DNA of 42,560 nt from an uncultured Sulfurovum sp. (GTDB lineage: Bacteria; Campylobacterota; Campylobacteria; Campylobacterales; Sulfurovaceae), in NCBI GenBank assembly GCA_913055205.1, contig CAJXJN010000016.1, forward strand, positions 1 through 42,560. The letters run 5' to 3'. A program made the position numbers and the translations under genes. The first letter of the stretch is position 1. Every line of letters begins with the position of its first letter. A model generated the notes under the pieces. The model was not told where the DNA came from and ran no database searches. It saw nothing but the letters and a program-made list of their open reading frames with translations. Below, in pieces: positions 1 to 8,159 of the stretch.

Positions 1-18
1 CTATTTTACTGGAATTTT

Positions 19-396
19 CTACTTTTGGGAAGATTGGGTTTTTGGGAGGATTACCCAGTCACTGTGAATCAATAAGTTTGAACCAATTTCATTAACCAAT
101 ATTTCTATTTTATTTTTTTCCCATATATCATCCTGATCAGCAAGAGCAATATACTCCCCTCCACATAGGGAAATTACTTTTACAAATCCGAGATTTTCCT
201 CATTGACAGTATATTTAAGCCCATGAAATCTGGCATATTGCTCCAATATCTCAACTATTTTGTCTATAGAGCAGTCATCTGTTACAATTACTTCAATATT
301 TTTATACGTTTGATTATAAATAGAGTCTAATTGATCTTTTAAATATTTCTCACCATTGTAGGTTGCCATGGCAATAGAGATCAGCGAGTTCTTCAT
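19..396 (-). pseudogene. Truncated family 2 glycosyltransferase
   Basis: The 125-residue frame carries only the start of a GT-A (family 2) glycosyltransferase. The N-terminal ATYNGEKYLKDQLDSI stretch, the nucleotide-binding TDDCS and the ADQDDIW metal-binding region are all recognisable. Family members are usually 250-300 residues. Relatives normally have a few more residues between NLGFVK and ISLC (a NFEKA-like segment), so a small in-frame deletion is likely. After IHSD the sequence leaves the family pattern and stops, as if frameshifted or joined to other DNA. The start codon directly abuts the stop of the upstream GT2 gene (no gap), so it was once the next gene of the polysaccharide operon. 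Probably inactive. A short functional protein is possible but unlikely, because the acceptor-binding half is absent. Confidence 0.7.
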
Positions 397-1329
397 TTAG
401 TTGTCTTTTATAAAAATAAATTGGTACATTTTCAATATTTTTTTGTATATAGTAACACTTAATAAAGACAACAGAATATTTTTAAGCAGTAGTTTTAAAT
501 TTAAAGGATCTAGTTTATATGCCTTCCACAAATAGTATCTCCCTTCTTTGGTGTTTCCATTTAGATACAATAGCTTTCCTATTAACTCATGTTTCTCTAT
601 AAATAATTTTTTATCTTTAGAAAAATCTTTGTAATGTTTCTCAAAAATCATTCTAAAAGCAGTTATCTGTGCTTGATTATTTGAAGTTATGCTGTCTGTT
701 TGAACATATGCATTTATAGTTGCTTCATTCATATACTTAAAATGATAATGCTTTGAAAGCCTAATTGATAATTCCCAATCTTGAAAACGGGGTAGCTGTT
801 CATCAAAGAGTCCCACCTTCTCGAAACATTCTTTTCGGATTAACATTGTGGGTGTTCCAACAAAATTATGTTTTAACAATTCAGATGAAACATCTCCTTC
901 TAATTGACCTATGGTATCAGGTGGAATATAGGTACTGCTATCATTCATAATTCTAAAATAACCACTATATACTACACCTACAGAAGGCAAGACTTTTTGC
1001 ATAATTTCAACTTGCTTTTCTAATTTATCAGGATACCAATCATCGTCACTATCTTGAAATGCTATAAAAGTGCCTTGGGAAGCTTTAATTCCTATGTTGC
1101 GTGCTTTATTTGCACCACCATTCTTTGTGCACTTTATATATTGAATTCTTTGATCATTTATATTTCTGACAATTCCTTCAGTATCATCAGTAGAGCCATC
1201 ATCAACGATAATCAATTCAAAGTTTGTATAAGTTTGTTGTAATACACTATCGATAGATCTCTTTATAGTTTTTGCTCGATTATAGGTGGGTACAATTACA
1301 CTGACCAGTGGTGATACTTGAATAGTCAT
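397..1329 (-). CDS. Family 2 glycosyltransferase
   Basis: A 310-residue family 2 (GT-A fold) glycosyltransferase that would transfer a sugar from a nucleotide-sugar donor onto a lipid-linked polysaccharide intermediate on the cytoplasmic side of the inner membrane. Visible signs are SVIVPTYNRAKTIKRSIDSV at the N-terminus, VDDGSTDD near residue 42, and the DSDDDWYP metal-binding segment near residue 94. A predicted amphipathic or membrane-associating C-terminus (LLLKNILLSLLSVTIYKKIL) is present. Length is normal. Donor and acceptor cannot be read from sequence. It sits downstream of pyruvyl transferase but is separated from it by 325 bp of gene fossils. The ATG follows the stop of the flippase remnant by three bases, so it may have been translationally coupled to a gene since lost. 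Confidence 0.9.
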   Translation of the reverse strand: MTIQVSPLVSVIVPTYNRAKTIKRSIDSVLQQTYTNFELIIVDDGSTDDTEGIVRNINDQRIQYIKCTKNGGANKARNIGIKASQGTFIAFQDSDDDWYPDKLEKQVEIMQKVLPSVGVVYSGYFRIMNDSSTYIPPDTIGQLEGDVSSELLKHNFVGTPTMLIRKECFEKVGLFDEQLPRFQDWELSIRLSKHYHFKYMNEATINAYVQTDSITSNNQAQITAFRMIFEKHYKDFSKDKKLFIEKHELIGKLLYLNGNTKEGRYYLWKAYKLDPLNLKLLLKNILLSLLSVTIYKKILKMYQFIFIKDN

Positions 1330-1332
1330 ACT

Positions 1333-1569
1333 TTATACTTCCCTTTCTATCTTCATTAAAGATAATACCATATCCAAAAACTCACGATTAAATAAAACAT
1401 TCAACACAAGTACCACAATTCCCGTCACAACAATCATCAAACTTGTATTCAAACACATATTTTCTATATCAAACAAAAAGCTTGTTCCACAAGCAATTAC
1501 TCCACCGATTATAGCAAAAATAAGTGGTTTAAAAATTTGCCAAAAGTACTCTTTGGAAGCATCGCACCA
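1333..1569 (-). pseudogene. C-terminal remnant of a second polysaccharide flippase
   Basis: Reading the minus strand gives an open stretch of about 78 codons beginning around WCDASKEYFWQIFKPLIF and containing two hydrophobic segments (PLIFAIIGGVIACGTSFLF and SLMIVVTGIVVLVLNVLF). It ends ...FNREFLDMVLSLMKIEREV-stop. This looks like the last two membrane helices of a Wzx/RfbX-type flippase. The frame has an in-frame TAG at its upstream edge and no start. It joins directly to a glycosyltransferase tail in another frame. It is distinct from the intact flippase at 4110-5447. Family assignment is inferred from hydrophobicity pattern and locus context. Confidence 0.6.
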
Positions 1570-1651
1570 CTAATCCCTGTATATCTAATGGATCAACCAA
1601 ATAACCGTTTATATTATTTTTGACAATTTCAGGAATACAACCGGTTATTAA
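1565..1651 (-). pseudogene. C-terminal fragment of a GT4 glycosyltransferase
   Basis: On the minus strand the codons read TGCIPEIVKNNINGYLV followed by DPLDIQGLV. This is the donor-binding signature of family 4 (GT-B) glycosyltransferases, usually GGIPEIV..G.NGYLVDPLD. Only about 28 codons remain. The reading starts immediately after the stop of the pyruvyl transferase gene and is cut at about 1568, where the frame switches to the flippase remnant. It is a recombination scar, not a gene. Confidence 0.75.
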
Positions 1652-1654
1652 GTT

Positions 1655-2797
1655 TTAATATTTTTCATCCAATATAGTATAGATTTCTTGCCACATATTC
1701 TCCACTAATTTTTTCTGGGTTGATGCAGAGTTTTCTATATTCATTTTAACAACTTTTTTTAAATTATTGTCTAATATAACCGATAAAGCTTCTTCAATTT
1801 CAACATTGGTTAAGCTAACCGGCAATAATCCTTTGGGAAAATTGTAGTCCTGTAATAACATTTTATATTTATGACTCCAACCCGTTGCAATCACAGGTAC
1901 ACCTTGCGAAAGAGCATTTACAAGACCATGAAATCGACTTCCGATCATAGCATCACATGTACCAATAATACCTTTTATTTTAAGAGGGTCTGATTCTACT
2001 ACTATATTAACTTTCTCATTGGCAATACTCATTATTTCCTTAGCAAGTTTTAAGTCTTCATTACCTTCATGAATAAGAAAAAATGGTTTTGCATTTACTT
2101 TTATAAGGATTTTTAAACAATTTGCCATAAAATGTTGGTACGAATCAGGATTATCGAAAGAAGTTTTATCAAGCATGCGAACATTTGGAACAATGCAAAT
2201 TTTATTGTTATTTGAATCAAAATCTTTTGGGACATTACCTTTTAAAAGATTAGTAAAATCTGGAGACATTTTTATATTATCTTGTTTACCGATCAAATCA
2301 TTAATATAGTTATATGATATTAAATCTCTTGCATATACAAGGTCTGCATTATTCATTATAGTAGTAAATGCCATTTTAATTTCTGTTGATTCAAAGGGTC
2401 CAAAAGCTTGAGGCATCATTATGTATTTTGTATCTTGTTTTTTCCATCTTTGAATATCTTTTGCTAATTGAACCGTACTATACTCACCCCATTGATCACT
2501 ATACTTAAAGCCAGCTGCATCTAAAATAATATCAACTTCTGAGTCAATAACTAATCCAAATCTATCACGTAGTCTTTTCGGAACAAATTTTAGAAGGACA
2601 TCCCAAGTAATCCCATATTTTTTAAAACGTACAGTTTGATATAAACCTAATTTAGCTCGATCAGTATATTTTGCATCAGTTGCATTCATTGTCAATTTTA
2701 TTTTTGGATACTTAGTTCTCAATTTTTCTATAATAGCCAATAGCATAAGTTCTGCACCCTTATTGATAAAACCGACATTCCTTATTTCAATAATCAT
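1655..2797 (-). CDS. Polysaccharide pyruvyl transferase family protein
   Basis: A 380-residue protein of the polysaccharide pyruvyl transferase family (CsaB/WcaK-like). Members typically move a pyruvyl group from phosphoenolpyruvate onto a sugar as a ketal, adding negative charge to a surface glycan. Evidence is the N-terminal IIEIRNVGFINKGAELML, the PQAFGPF segment near residue 130, and the C-terminal GSRFHGLVNALSQGVPVIA block that is the most conserved part of the family. The start overlaps the stop of the FrhB-like gene by 4 bases (ATGA), so the two are translationally coupled. That pairing recurs in bacterial exopolysaccharide loci. The exact sugar substrate is unknown, and some family members act on other substrates. 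Confidence 0.87.
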   Translation of the reverse strand: MIIEIRNVGFINKGAELMLLAIIEKLRTKYPKIKLTMNATDAKYTDRAKLGLYQTVRFKKYGITWDVLLKFVPKRLRDRFGLVIDSEVDIILDAAGFKYSDQWGEYSTVQLAKDIQRWKKQDTKYIMMPQAFGPFESTEIKMAFTTIMNNADLVYARDLISYNYINDLIGKQDNIKMSPDFTNLLKGNVPKDFDSNNNKICIVPNVRMLDKTSFDNPDSYQHFMANCLKILIKVNAKPFFLIHEGNEDLKLAKEIMSIANEKVNIVVESDPLKIKGIIGTCDAMIGSRFHGLVNALSQGVPVIATGWSHKYKMLLQDYNFPKGLLPVSLTNVEIEEALSVILDNNLKKVVKMNIENSASTQKKLVENMWQEIYTILDEKY

Positions 2798-4122
2798 TTT
2801 GACAGTTCCTTTTTAATTTTAATTATTGCTCTCATTATATAGGTAATAGGCAGTAAATATTTCATTTTTAATTTATATATTTTCACTTGTTTACAATATG
2901 TAGAAATTAATTCCTGTCTCTGTTTGTAAGATCTTAAGAATAATGCCTGACTTAGGTTCGTAGTATATTTTTTGTTACTCTTAATACTTGTAAACTTGCT
3001 AACATATTCGTAATATGTAGGAACAGGCTTGTCAAGTTCACGCCATTTTTCAATATATCCTCTCCAATTTTCTTTTTTACCTTCTATGGCTTGTCCAATT
3101 AATGCAGATTTATAATCTTCCAAACGAAGTTGTACACTATTAGTAGATTGTAATACCTCTTCACCTTTTTGTGTTCGAGATATAACTAAAGACTCTCCCT
3201 CAAGTCTGTCAACATCTTCAATTCCATGTGGATCACCAACCGTTATATCTGCTCCTATATTCATTTTATCAAAACAGATACGACAGCGTGCTGGCGTAAA
3301 ATAATCTTTGATACTCATTCTCTCTTGAGGAGGAAGTATATAAGATTTTTCAATTGTCTGAACATGAACATGTCCTGGATAACCATGTGGTTTCTTGTCT
3401 CTAAAGTAAAACCCTGTAACATCTTTTTTTTCTGCCCCTGATTTATATATAAGATAATCCATACCAGCATTTACCATTACTCTATCGCACACTAAGCCGA
3501 TTGAAAAAACAAATTGCTTTTTTAAAGAAGGTTTTGTATCCAATACATTATGTAACCCATGTATATGACATGATAGACCAATCAATGCAAAACGTTCTCT
3601 GTTTTTCTTAACTAGTGCCAATGCAGTTAGTAGTGGAATTGGAATATACTTTGATTGCTGAGAATACAAAACATCTTCTCTGTTATATGCCAGTATTACA
3701 TCACCATGAATAGAGTCTTCATTGGTCATAACTGCTACAATTGCAGTATCGATTAAACTATTTTCTAATGCACTTAATATAATAGCTGATGCTACGCCAC
3801 CACTTTGAGCATTTTCTAATATTTCCTTATCTCTACTTTTTCCAACTCTTGTTTTAAGAACGTTGCCTTCAAAAGGATCTTCTGTTTGTTCCATAACCTT
3901 CATCATTGTTTTACCAAACTTTATTCCAGGACATACGGATGAACATAATTCACATGCGGTACATCCTTCATAATTTATTTCTGGAAAAACATGACCAGCT
4001 GCTGTCTCTTTAAATAAAATAACTTCCGGATGACAAACATTAGCACATGCACCACATGAATGACATAGGTCATTATCTACAACAGCAGTTATATCTTTAG
4101 CATCAATAATCATTGCCTCCAT
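2794..4122 (-). CDS. FrhB/FdhB-like iron-sulfur flavoprotein of a polysaccharide locus
   Basis: A 442-residue protein of the coenzyme F420 hydrogenase/dehydrogenase beta-subunit family. The N-terminus has two ferredoxin-type 4Fe-4S motifs, CHSCGACANVC (about 20-30) and CTACELCSSVC (about 55-65). The FrhB N and C domains follow, with GLSCHIHGL, a CRICFDK pair and GDPHGIED. Despite the family name, F420 is not expected here. In bacteria such genes sit beside pyruvyl transferases, and the partner gene here overlaps it, so a redox step in glycan modification is the best inference. The first ATG (4122) was kept because an AGGGGG ribosome site lies 5 bases upstream. This start lies within the last codons of the flippase gene. 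Confidence 0.82.
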   Translation of the reverse strand: MEAMIIDAKDITAVVDNDLCHSCGACANVCHPEVILFKETAAGHVFPEINYEGCTACELCSSVCPGIKFGKTMMKVMEQTEDPFEGNVLKTRVGKSRDKEILENAQSGGVASAIILSALENSLIDTAIVAVMTNEDSIHGDVILAYNREDVLYSQQSKYIPIPLLTALALVKKNRERFALIGLSCHIHGLHNVLDTKPSLKKQFVFSIGLVCDRVMVNAGMDYLIYKSGAEKKDVTGFYFRDKKPHGYPGHVHVQTIEKSYILPPQERMSIKDYFTPARCRICFDKMNIGADITVGDPHGIEDVDRLEGESLVISRTQKGEEVLQSTNSVQLRLEDYKSALIGQAIEGKKENWRGYIEKWRELDKPVPTYYEYVSKFTSIKSNKKYTTNLSQALFLRSYKQRQELISTYCKQVKIYKLKMKYLLPITYIMRAIIKIKKELSK

Positions 4123-5447
4123 AATTGCCCCCTATATATCAAAATACGGAATGGCAATAACAAAGACAATGTCATCATCTTGGCCTGACCACGTGAAGAA
4201 TGATGTATAAAAAGTCCTAAATATGCAGCACCCATATACGATATTAATGTTGTTATAGCTGCACCGACCGCTCCATATTCAGGAATAAAAACAAAATTAA
4301 GTACAACGTTTAATAATGCCCCAAATACATGTGAATATAATGATAAAATCAATAGGTTCTCCATAATTATCCACTTACTAAATAATGTTCGCATAAAAAT
4401 AAAAATCCCTGCCCATATATGCACAACCAACACCATAACACTTTCATTATACGCTTCACCATAAAGTAAAAAAATTATTTGTTCTGAAAAAAAGGAAATA
4501 ATAATAGCTAGACTAAAAGCTATTAAAAATAAAAAGTCATATAACTGCTGAAGTTTTTTTTCATACTCTATATAATTTTCTTTTTTCTTTTTAATTAATG
4601 CCGGGAACAATGATGACACTATCGCTCCCGGAATAAAATACCAAGCTTCCGATAAAGTAGCAGCAACAGAATAAATACCTACTGCATGATCGTCTATCAT
4701 GGATGACAACATGATTAAGTCAATTTTTAGATATATAATTGCGAGAACTGAAGAAAAAATCAGTTTCCATGATTTACCAAGCAATTCTTTTGCCCTATCT
4801 AAATTAATTGTCCATTTTTTAACAGAATATCCTTGTTTAAAAAAAAAGAACAATAAAAATGAACTTGAAATAAGGGCTTGTAGAGGAGATACTAATCCAA
4901 AGAAGAGCAATGATGTACTGCTTAAAATTAAAATAACTTTTAGTAATGTGATAATAGTAAAAGCATAAAGACTCGCTTTAGTACTATACTTTGCCATAAC
5001 CTTTGATTCATTAAATAAAGAAAGCACCTCAATTGGCCTAAAGAATAAACTTAATCCAACTATTATTAAAATCCAGAATTTAGTTGATCCAACATCAGTT
5101 GTTAAAAAAGATATTATTACTATGATAATATAGGCAACAATACTGCCTATAACTTTCATTAGAAAAACAGTACCTAATATCTCATCATGTTCCCCTGGTT
5201 TATCAACTATTTCATGAACTAAAATTCCACTTAAACCTAAATAACTAAATACACCTACAAAAGAGATAATTGCTAACGCGTAACTTAATATTCCTAGCTG
5301 TTCAGGACCAAGGTAACGAGCAACCCATACACCAACAAACAATCCAACTGCCATTCGTACAATTTTATCACTTAGTAACCAAGATGTATTGTGAAAGTAT
5401 TTTATAAAACTTTTATCGTTTTTAAGTCTTTTTAACTTTTCAAACAT
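4110..5447 (-). CDS. Wzx-type oligosaccharide flippase (MATE/MOP superfamily)
   Basis: A 445-residue integral membrane protein with about 12-14 hydrophobic segments. It has the polysaccharide-biosynthesis N-terminus: NTSWLLSDKIVRMAVGLFVG followed by ARYLGPEQLGILSYALAI. The family flips undecaprenyl-linked repeat units from the cytoplasmic to the periplasmic face of the inner membrane. Length is normal, and the C-terminus ends with loop and helix pairs (GALLNVVLNFVFIPEYGAVGAAI) typical of the family. It overlaps the following FrhB-like gene by 13 bases. Upstream it follows an rfbB tail fossil rather than an intact gene. Confidence 0.9.
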   Translation of the reverse strand: MFEKLKRLKNDKSFIKYFHNTSWLLSDKIVRMAVGLFVGVWVARYLGPEQLGILSYALAIISFVGVFSYLGLSGILVHEIVDKPGEHDEILGTVFLMKVIGSIVAYIIIVIISFLTTDVGSTKFWILIIVGLSLFFRPIEVLSLFNESKVMAKYSTKASLYAFTIITLLKVILILSSTSLLFFGLVSPLQALISSSFLLFFFFKQGYSVKKWTINLDRAKELLGKSWKLIFSSVLAIIYLKIDLIMLSSMIDDHAVGIYSVAATLSEAWYFIPGAIVSSLFPALIKKKKENYIEYEKKLQQLYDFLFLIAFSLAIIISFFSEQIIFLLYGEAYNESVMVLVVHIWAGIFIFMRTLFSKWIIMENLLILSLYSHVFGALLNVVLNFVFIPEYGAVGAAITTLISYMGAAYLGLFIHHSSRGQAKMMTLSLLLPFRILIYRGQLWRQ

Positions 5448-5467
5448 ATATTTCTTTCTTTCATATT

Positions 5468-5521
5468 ATACTTCTTCAAATACCATTCTATAGTTTTCAA
5501 AATTCCACTATCAAAATTTTC
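5468..5521 (-). pseudogene. Second, diverged rfbB C-terminal tail
   Basis: On the minus strand the codons read ENFDSGILKTIEWYLKKY. The end of the intact RfbB reads ENFESGIVKTVDWYLAKY; 13 of 18 residues match, while the DNA differs at many third positions. This is the tail of a different rfbB allele lying just downstream of the intact gene and just before the flippase. It marks a recombination joint in the locus. The surrounding open frame (5432-5620) has no other recognisable content. Confidence 0.8.
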
Positions 5522-5579
5522 ACACCCTAGGGTAGCCTCTTTTGCTTCGCAATTCCCCTTCTCAGCTTGTAACGCAAAC

Positions 5580-6674
5580 TTATACATTTGATACTCCATA
5601 TTTGGCAAGGTACCAATCAACCGTTTTCACAATCCCACTCTCGAAATTCTCATCTGCTTTCCAGCCAAGCTCATTTTCTATCTTGCTTGCATCGATAGCA
5701 TAATGCCTATCATGCCCGGCTCGATCCGGTACAAAGCTAATAAGTTCCTTATAGCTTTGTAATGTTGAATTTTGAGTGTTAAATTTTGAATTATTTTTAA
5801 CCGGATAAACGTCATCAAGGATTGAACAAATTCTATTTACAATCTGAAGATTTGTTCTTTCATTTCTTCCGCCTATATTGTAAACATTCCCCTCTTTTCC
5901 TGTATGGTATACAAGGTCTATACCTTTACAATGGTCCAGTACATAGAGCCAGTCACGGATGTTCTTTCCGTCACCGTAGATAGGAATGGGGTTTCCGGAA
6001 AGTGCATTTCGGATAATGGTCGGGATGAGTTTTTCATCATGCTGTTTTGGTCCGTAATTGTTGGAGCAGTTTGTAATCACCGTATTCAGCCCATACGTTT
6101 CCCGGTAGGACCTTACGATCATATCACTGGAAGCTTTTGATGCTGAATATGGGGAATTAGGTGCATAGGGTGTCTCTTCGGTAAACAGCCCTGTATCACC
6201 CAGTGTACCGTAAACCTCATCTGTGGAAATATGATGAAAACGACATCCTTCATACTTTTCTTTGTATGTAAAAGGTTTTTCCATCCAATATTTACAGGCT
6301 ACATCTATAAGCGTAAAGGTACCGTTGACATTCGTTTCTATAAATACTCCCGGATTTTTAATGGAGTTGTCCACATGAGATTCTGCTGCAAAGTGGATGA
6401 CACCTTGAATATCGTACTCATTAAAAATGAATTCAACCAATTCTCGGTTGCAGATATTACCCTCAATAAAATGATAGCGATCATTTTGTAGTGTTGAATT
6501 ATTTAGAATTTCATCTATCTCTTTTAGATTATCCAAATTCCCGGCATAAGTTAAAAGGTCTAGATTTATAATACGATAGTTTGGATATTTTTCCAAAAAG
6601 TACGGTACAAAGTTTGAACCTATAAAACCGGCACAGCCCGTTACCAGAATAGTTTTATGTCTATTCTCAAACAT
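5580..6674 (-). CDS. rfbB: dTDP-glucose 4,6-dehydratase
   Basis: Converts dTDP-glucose to dTDP-4-keto-6-deoxyglucose, the second step of dTDP-L-rhamnose synthesis, in the cytoplasm with bound NAD. The 364-residue extended short-chain dehydrogenase shows the Rossmann motif TGCAGFIGSNF near residue 12, HFAAESHVDNS, the catalytic STDEVYG, and the YSASK Tyr/Lys pair. It has an unusual insert between DDVYPV and SYKELI (KNNSKFNTQNSTLQ) that relatives lack, encoded by a short AT-rich repeat. A related repeat encodes NNSTLQ near residue 58. The start overlaps the end of rfbD by 8 bases. Fold and catalysis look intact, because the insert lies in a surface loop before the substrate-binding RAGHDRHYAID. 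Confidence 0.95.
   Translation of the reverse strand: MFENRHKTILVTGCAGFIGSNFVPYFLEKYPNYRIINLDLLTYAGNLDNLKEIDEILNNSTLQNDRYHFIEGNICNRELVEFIFNEYDIQGVIHFAAESHVDNSIKNPGVFIETNVNGTFTLIDVACKYWMEKPFTYKEKYEGCRFHHISTDEVYGTLGDTGLFTEETPYAPNSPYSASKASSDMIVRSYRETYGLNTVITNCSNNYGPKQHDEKLIPTIIRNALSGNPIPIYGDGKNIRDWLYVLDHCKGIDLVYHTGKEGNVYNIGGRNERTNLQIVNRICSILDDVYPVKNNSKFNTQNSTLQSYKELISFVPDRAGHDRHYAIDASKIENELGWKADENFESGIVKTVDWYLAKYGVSNV
5757..5794 (-). repeat. Short AT-rich repeat inside rfbB (copy 1)
   Basis: The plus strand begins TTGTAATGTTGAATT and continues TTGAGTGTTAAATTTTGAATT, a run of near-heptameric TTGAATT-like units. The first 15 bases recur with one change at 6486-6500. Translated on the minus strand it gives the NSKFNTQNSTLQ insert of RfbB. 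Related sequence lies in reverse orientation beside rfbC. Confidence 0.6.
6486..6510 (-). repeat. Short AT-rich repeat inside rfbB (copy 2)
   Basis: TTGTAGTGTTGAATT on the plus strand matches copy 1 at 14 of 15 bases, followed by a shorter TTTAGAATT unit. It encodes NNSTLQ in the loop between DEI and NDRYHFIEG of RfbB. Confidence 0.5.
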
Positions 6675-7542
6675 TATTTCTTTCTCCCATCTTTTCCAAA
6701 CATTCTTTTAAACTGTCACGCCAATAAGGTATCGCAATATTATACTCTTTTTTGATCTTGGATTTATTGAGTAGAGAGTAACTTGGCCGCGCTGCTGGTG
6801 TCGGATACTCCACTGTCTCAATTGGATTTACTTCACATTGGATCCCTGAGATCTCAAAGATCGCTTTGGCAAGATCATACCAGGAACAGACACCCTCATT
6901 ACTGTAATGATAGATCTCAACAGGATCCCTGGTGGTATCAACATTTAAGATCTGGAGTACCGCTTCAGCCAGATCTCGGGCATAGGTAGGCGTACCCACC
7001 TGGTCAAAAACAACACCCAGCCTGTCACGTTCTTTCCCCAGTCTTAACATCGTCTTGACAAAATTGCTGCCATATCCGGAATAGAGCCATGAAGTACGGA
7101 TAATGATAGAGCCGGCCGGATTTACGGATATCATTGCTTTTTCACCGGCAAGCTTTGTTTGTCCGTATACATTGTTTGGACCGGGTCTGTCTATCTCTGT
7201 ATAGGGCTTGAAGTTGGTACCGTCAAATACATAATCGGTTGAAATATGTATAAGTTTTATACTATATGCTTTTGAAATCTCTGCCAAATATCTGACAGCC
7301 TGACGGTTAACGGCGTCTGCGATCTCCTCTTCATCCTCGGCTTTATCTACCGCAGTATATGCTGCACAGTTGATGATGACATCAATGGCATTCTCTTTGC
7401 AAAAAATCTCTATCTTTGTTTTATCTGAAATATCCAGCTCTTCTCTATCTGTAAAAAAGAATTCATATGCATAATGTGAAGACAACGCTTTGATCTCACT
7501 TCCAAGCTGGCCATGAGAACCTGTCACCAGAACATTAAGCAT
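6667..7542 (-). CDS. rfbD: dTDP-4-dehydrorhamnose reductase
   Basis: Catalyses the last step of dTDP-L-rhamnose synthesis, the NAD(P)H-dependent reduction of dTDP-4-keto-L-rhamnose. The start was set at the ATG giving MLNVLVTGSHGQLGSE, placing the Rossmann GxxGQLG at residues 8-14 and giving 291 residues, usual for the family. A longer frame starting 33 bases upstream only adds out-of-family residues. Other signs are STDYVFDG, the YGQTKLAGE Tyr/Lys pair, and RTSWLYS. It overlaps rfbC by 8 bases and rfbB by 8 bases, so the three are translationally coupled. Confidence 0.95.
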   Translation of the reverse strand: MLNVLVTGSHGQLGSEIKALSSHYAYEFFFTDREELDISDKTKIEIFCKENAIDVIINCAAYTAVDKAEDEEEIADAVNRQAVRYLAEISKAYSIKLIHISTDYVFDGTNFKPYTEIDRPGPNNVYGQTKLAGEKAMISVNPAGSIIIRTSWLYSGYGSNFVKTMLRLGKERDRLGVVFDQVGTPTYARDLAEAVLQILNVDTTRDPVEIYHYSNEGVCSWYDLAKAIFEISGIQCEVNPIETVEYPTPAARPSYSLLNKSKIKKEYNIAIPYWRDSLKECLEKMGERNNV

Positions 7543-8107
7543 ACAAGTCCGTTCCATAGTCAAACAGTTCTGCATCTTTCAGCATCGGCTGTTCCGTATC
7601 TTTATCTGAAAGCTGAAATTCCTCTTTTACGATCTTCCAATCGATCCCCAGAGCCGCATCATCAAAAGCAATACCCCTGTCATTTTCAGGTGAGTAGTAA
7701 TTGTCCACTTTATAGGCAAAAACCGTATCATCTTCCAGGACAACAAACCCATGGGCAAAACCTCTTGGTACAAACATTTGACGTTTATTCTCTCCGCTCA
7801 ATTCCACAGCAACATATTTGCCGAAGGTCGGGCTCCCCTTTCTGATATCTACCGCCACATCCAACACACGGCCGCTGATCACTCTGACCAGTTTCGTTTG
7901 TGCAGCAGGTGCAAGCTGATAGTGCAATCCTCTTAAAACCCCTTTTGAGGATCTGGACTCATTGTCCTGGCAGAAATTCACTTTAAAACCTAAAAACGCT
8001 TCCAGTTTGTCCTGACGGAATGTCTCTATAAAGTATCCTCGTTCATCACCATGCACTGTTGGTTCAATGATAACAACTTCAGGAATCTCGGTACGTATAA
8101 ATTTCAT
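7535..8107 (-). CDS. rfbC: dTDP-4-dehydrorhamnose 3,5-epimerase
   Basis: The 190-residue cupin-fold epimerase makes dTDP-4-keto-L-rhamnose. Key blocks are HGDERGYFIETFR, the active-site LRGLHYQ with its catalytic His, VDIRKGSPTFG, and PRGFAHGFVVLED. Length is typical (about 180-190). It sits between rfbA and rfbD, the middle of an A-C-D-B order. No strong Shine-Dalgarno is visible before the ATG. The 50 bases upstream are largely a short repeat, so initiation may be weak or the leader may have been altered by that insertion. Confidence 0.95.
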   Translation of the reverse strand: MKFIRTEIPEVVIIEPTVHGDERGYFIETFRQDKLEAFLGFKVNFCQDNESRSSKGVLRGLHYQLAPAAQTKLVRVISGRVLDVAVDIRKGSPTFGKYVAVELSGENKRQMFVPRGFAHGFVVLEDDTVFAYKVDNYYSPENDRGIAFDDAALGIDWKIVKEEFQLSDKDTEQPMLKDAELFDYGTDLYA

Positions 8108-8126
8108 TTATACACTCTCACTGCTT

Positions 8127-8159
8127 TCATTCAAAATCCAACATTCATCATTCATCATT
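8127..8159 (+). repeat. Short AT-rich repeat between rfbA and rfbC
   Basis: TTCAAAATCCAACATTCATCATTCATCATTA fills most of the 50-base gap between rfbA and rfbC. It resembles the minus-strand reading of the rfbB copies (AATTCAAAATTTAACACTC and onward). It lies between the rfbA stop and the expected ribosome site of rfbC. Confidence 0.5.

Noticed and set aside
2794-4122. True F420-dependent hydrogenase or formate dehydrogenase subunit
   Set aside because: No partner hydrogenase subunits, and the context is polysaccharide synthesis.
5432-5620. 62-residue minus-strand gene
   Set aside because: Only the rfbB-like tail is recognisable and the frame overlaps both rfbB and the flippase; treated as a fossil.
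7543-7575. Longer N-terminus for rfbD
   Set aside because: The extra residues precede the Rossmann signature, lie inside rfbC and are not family-like.
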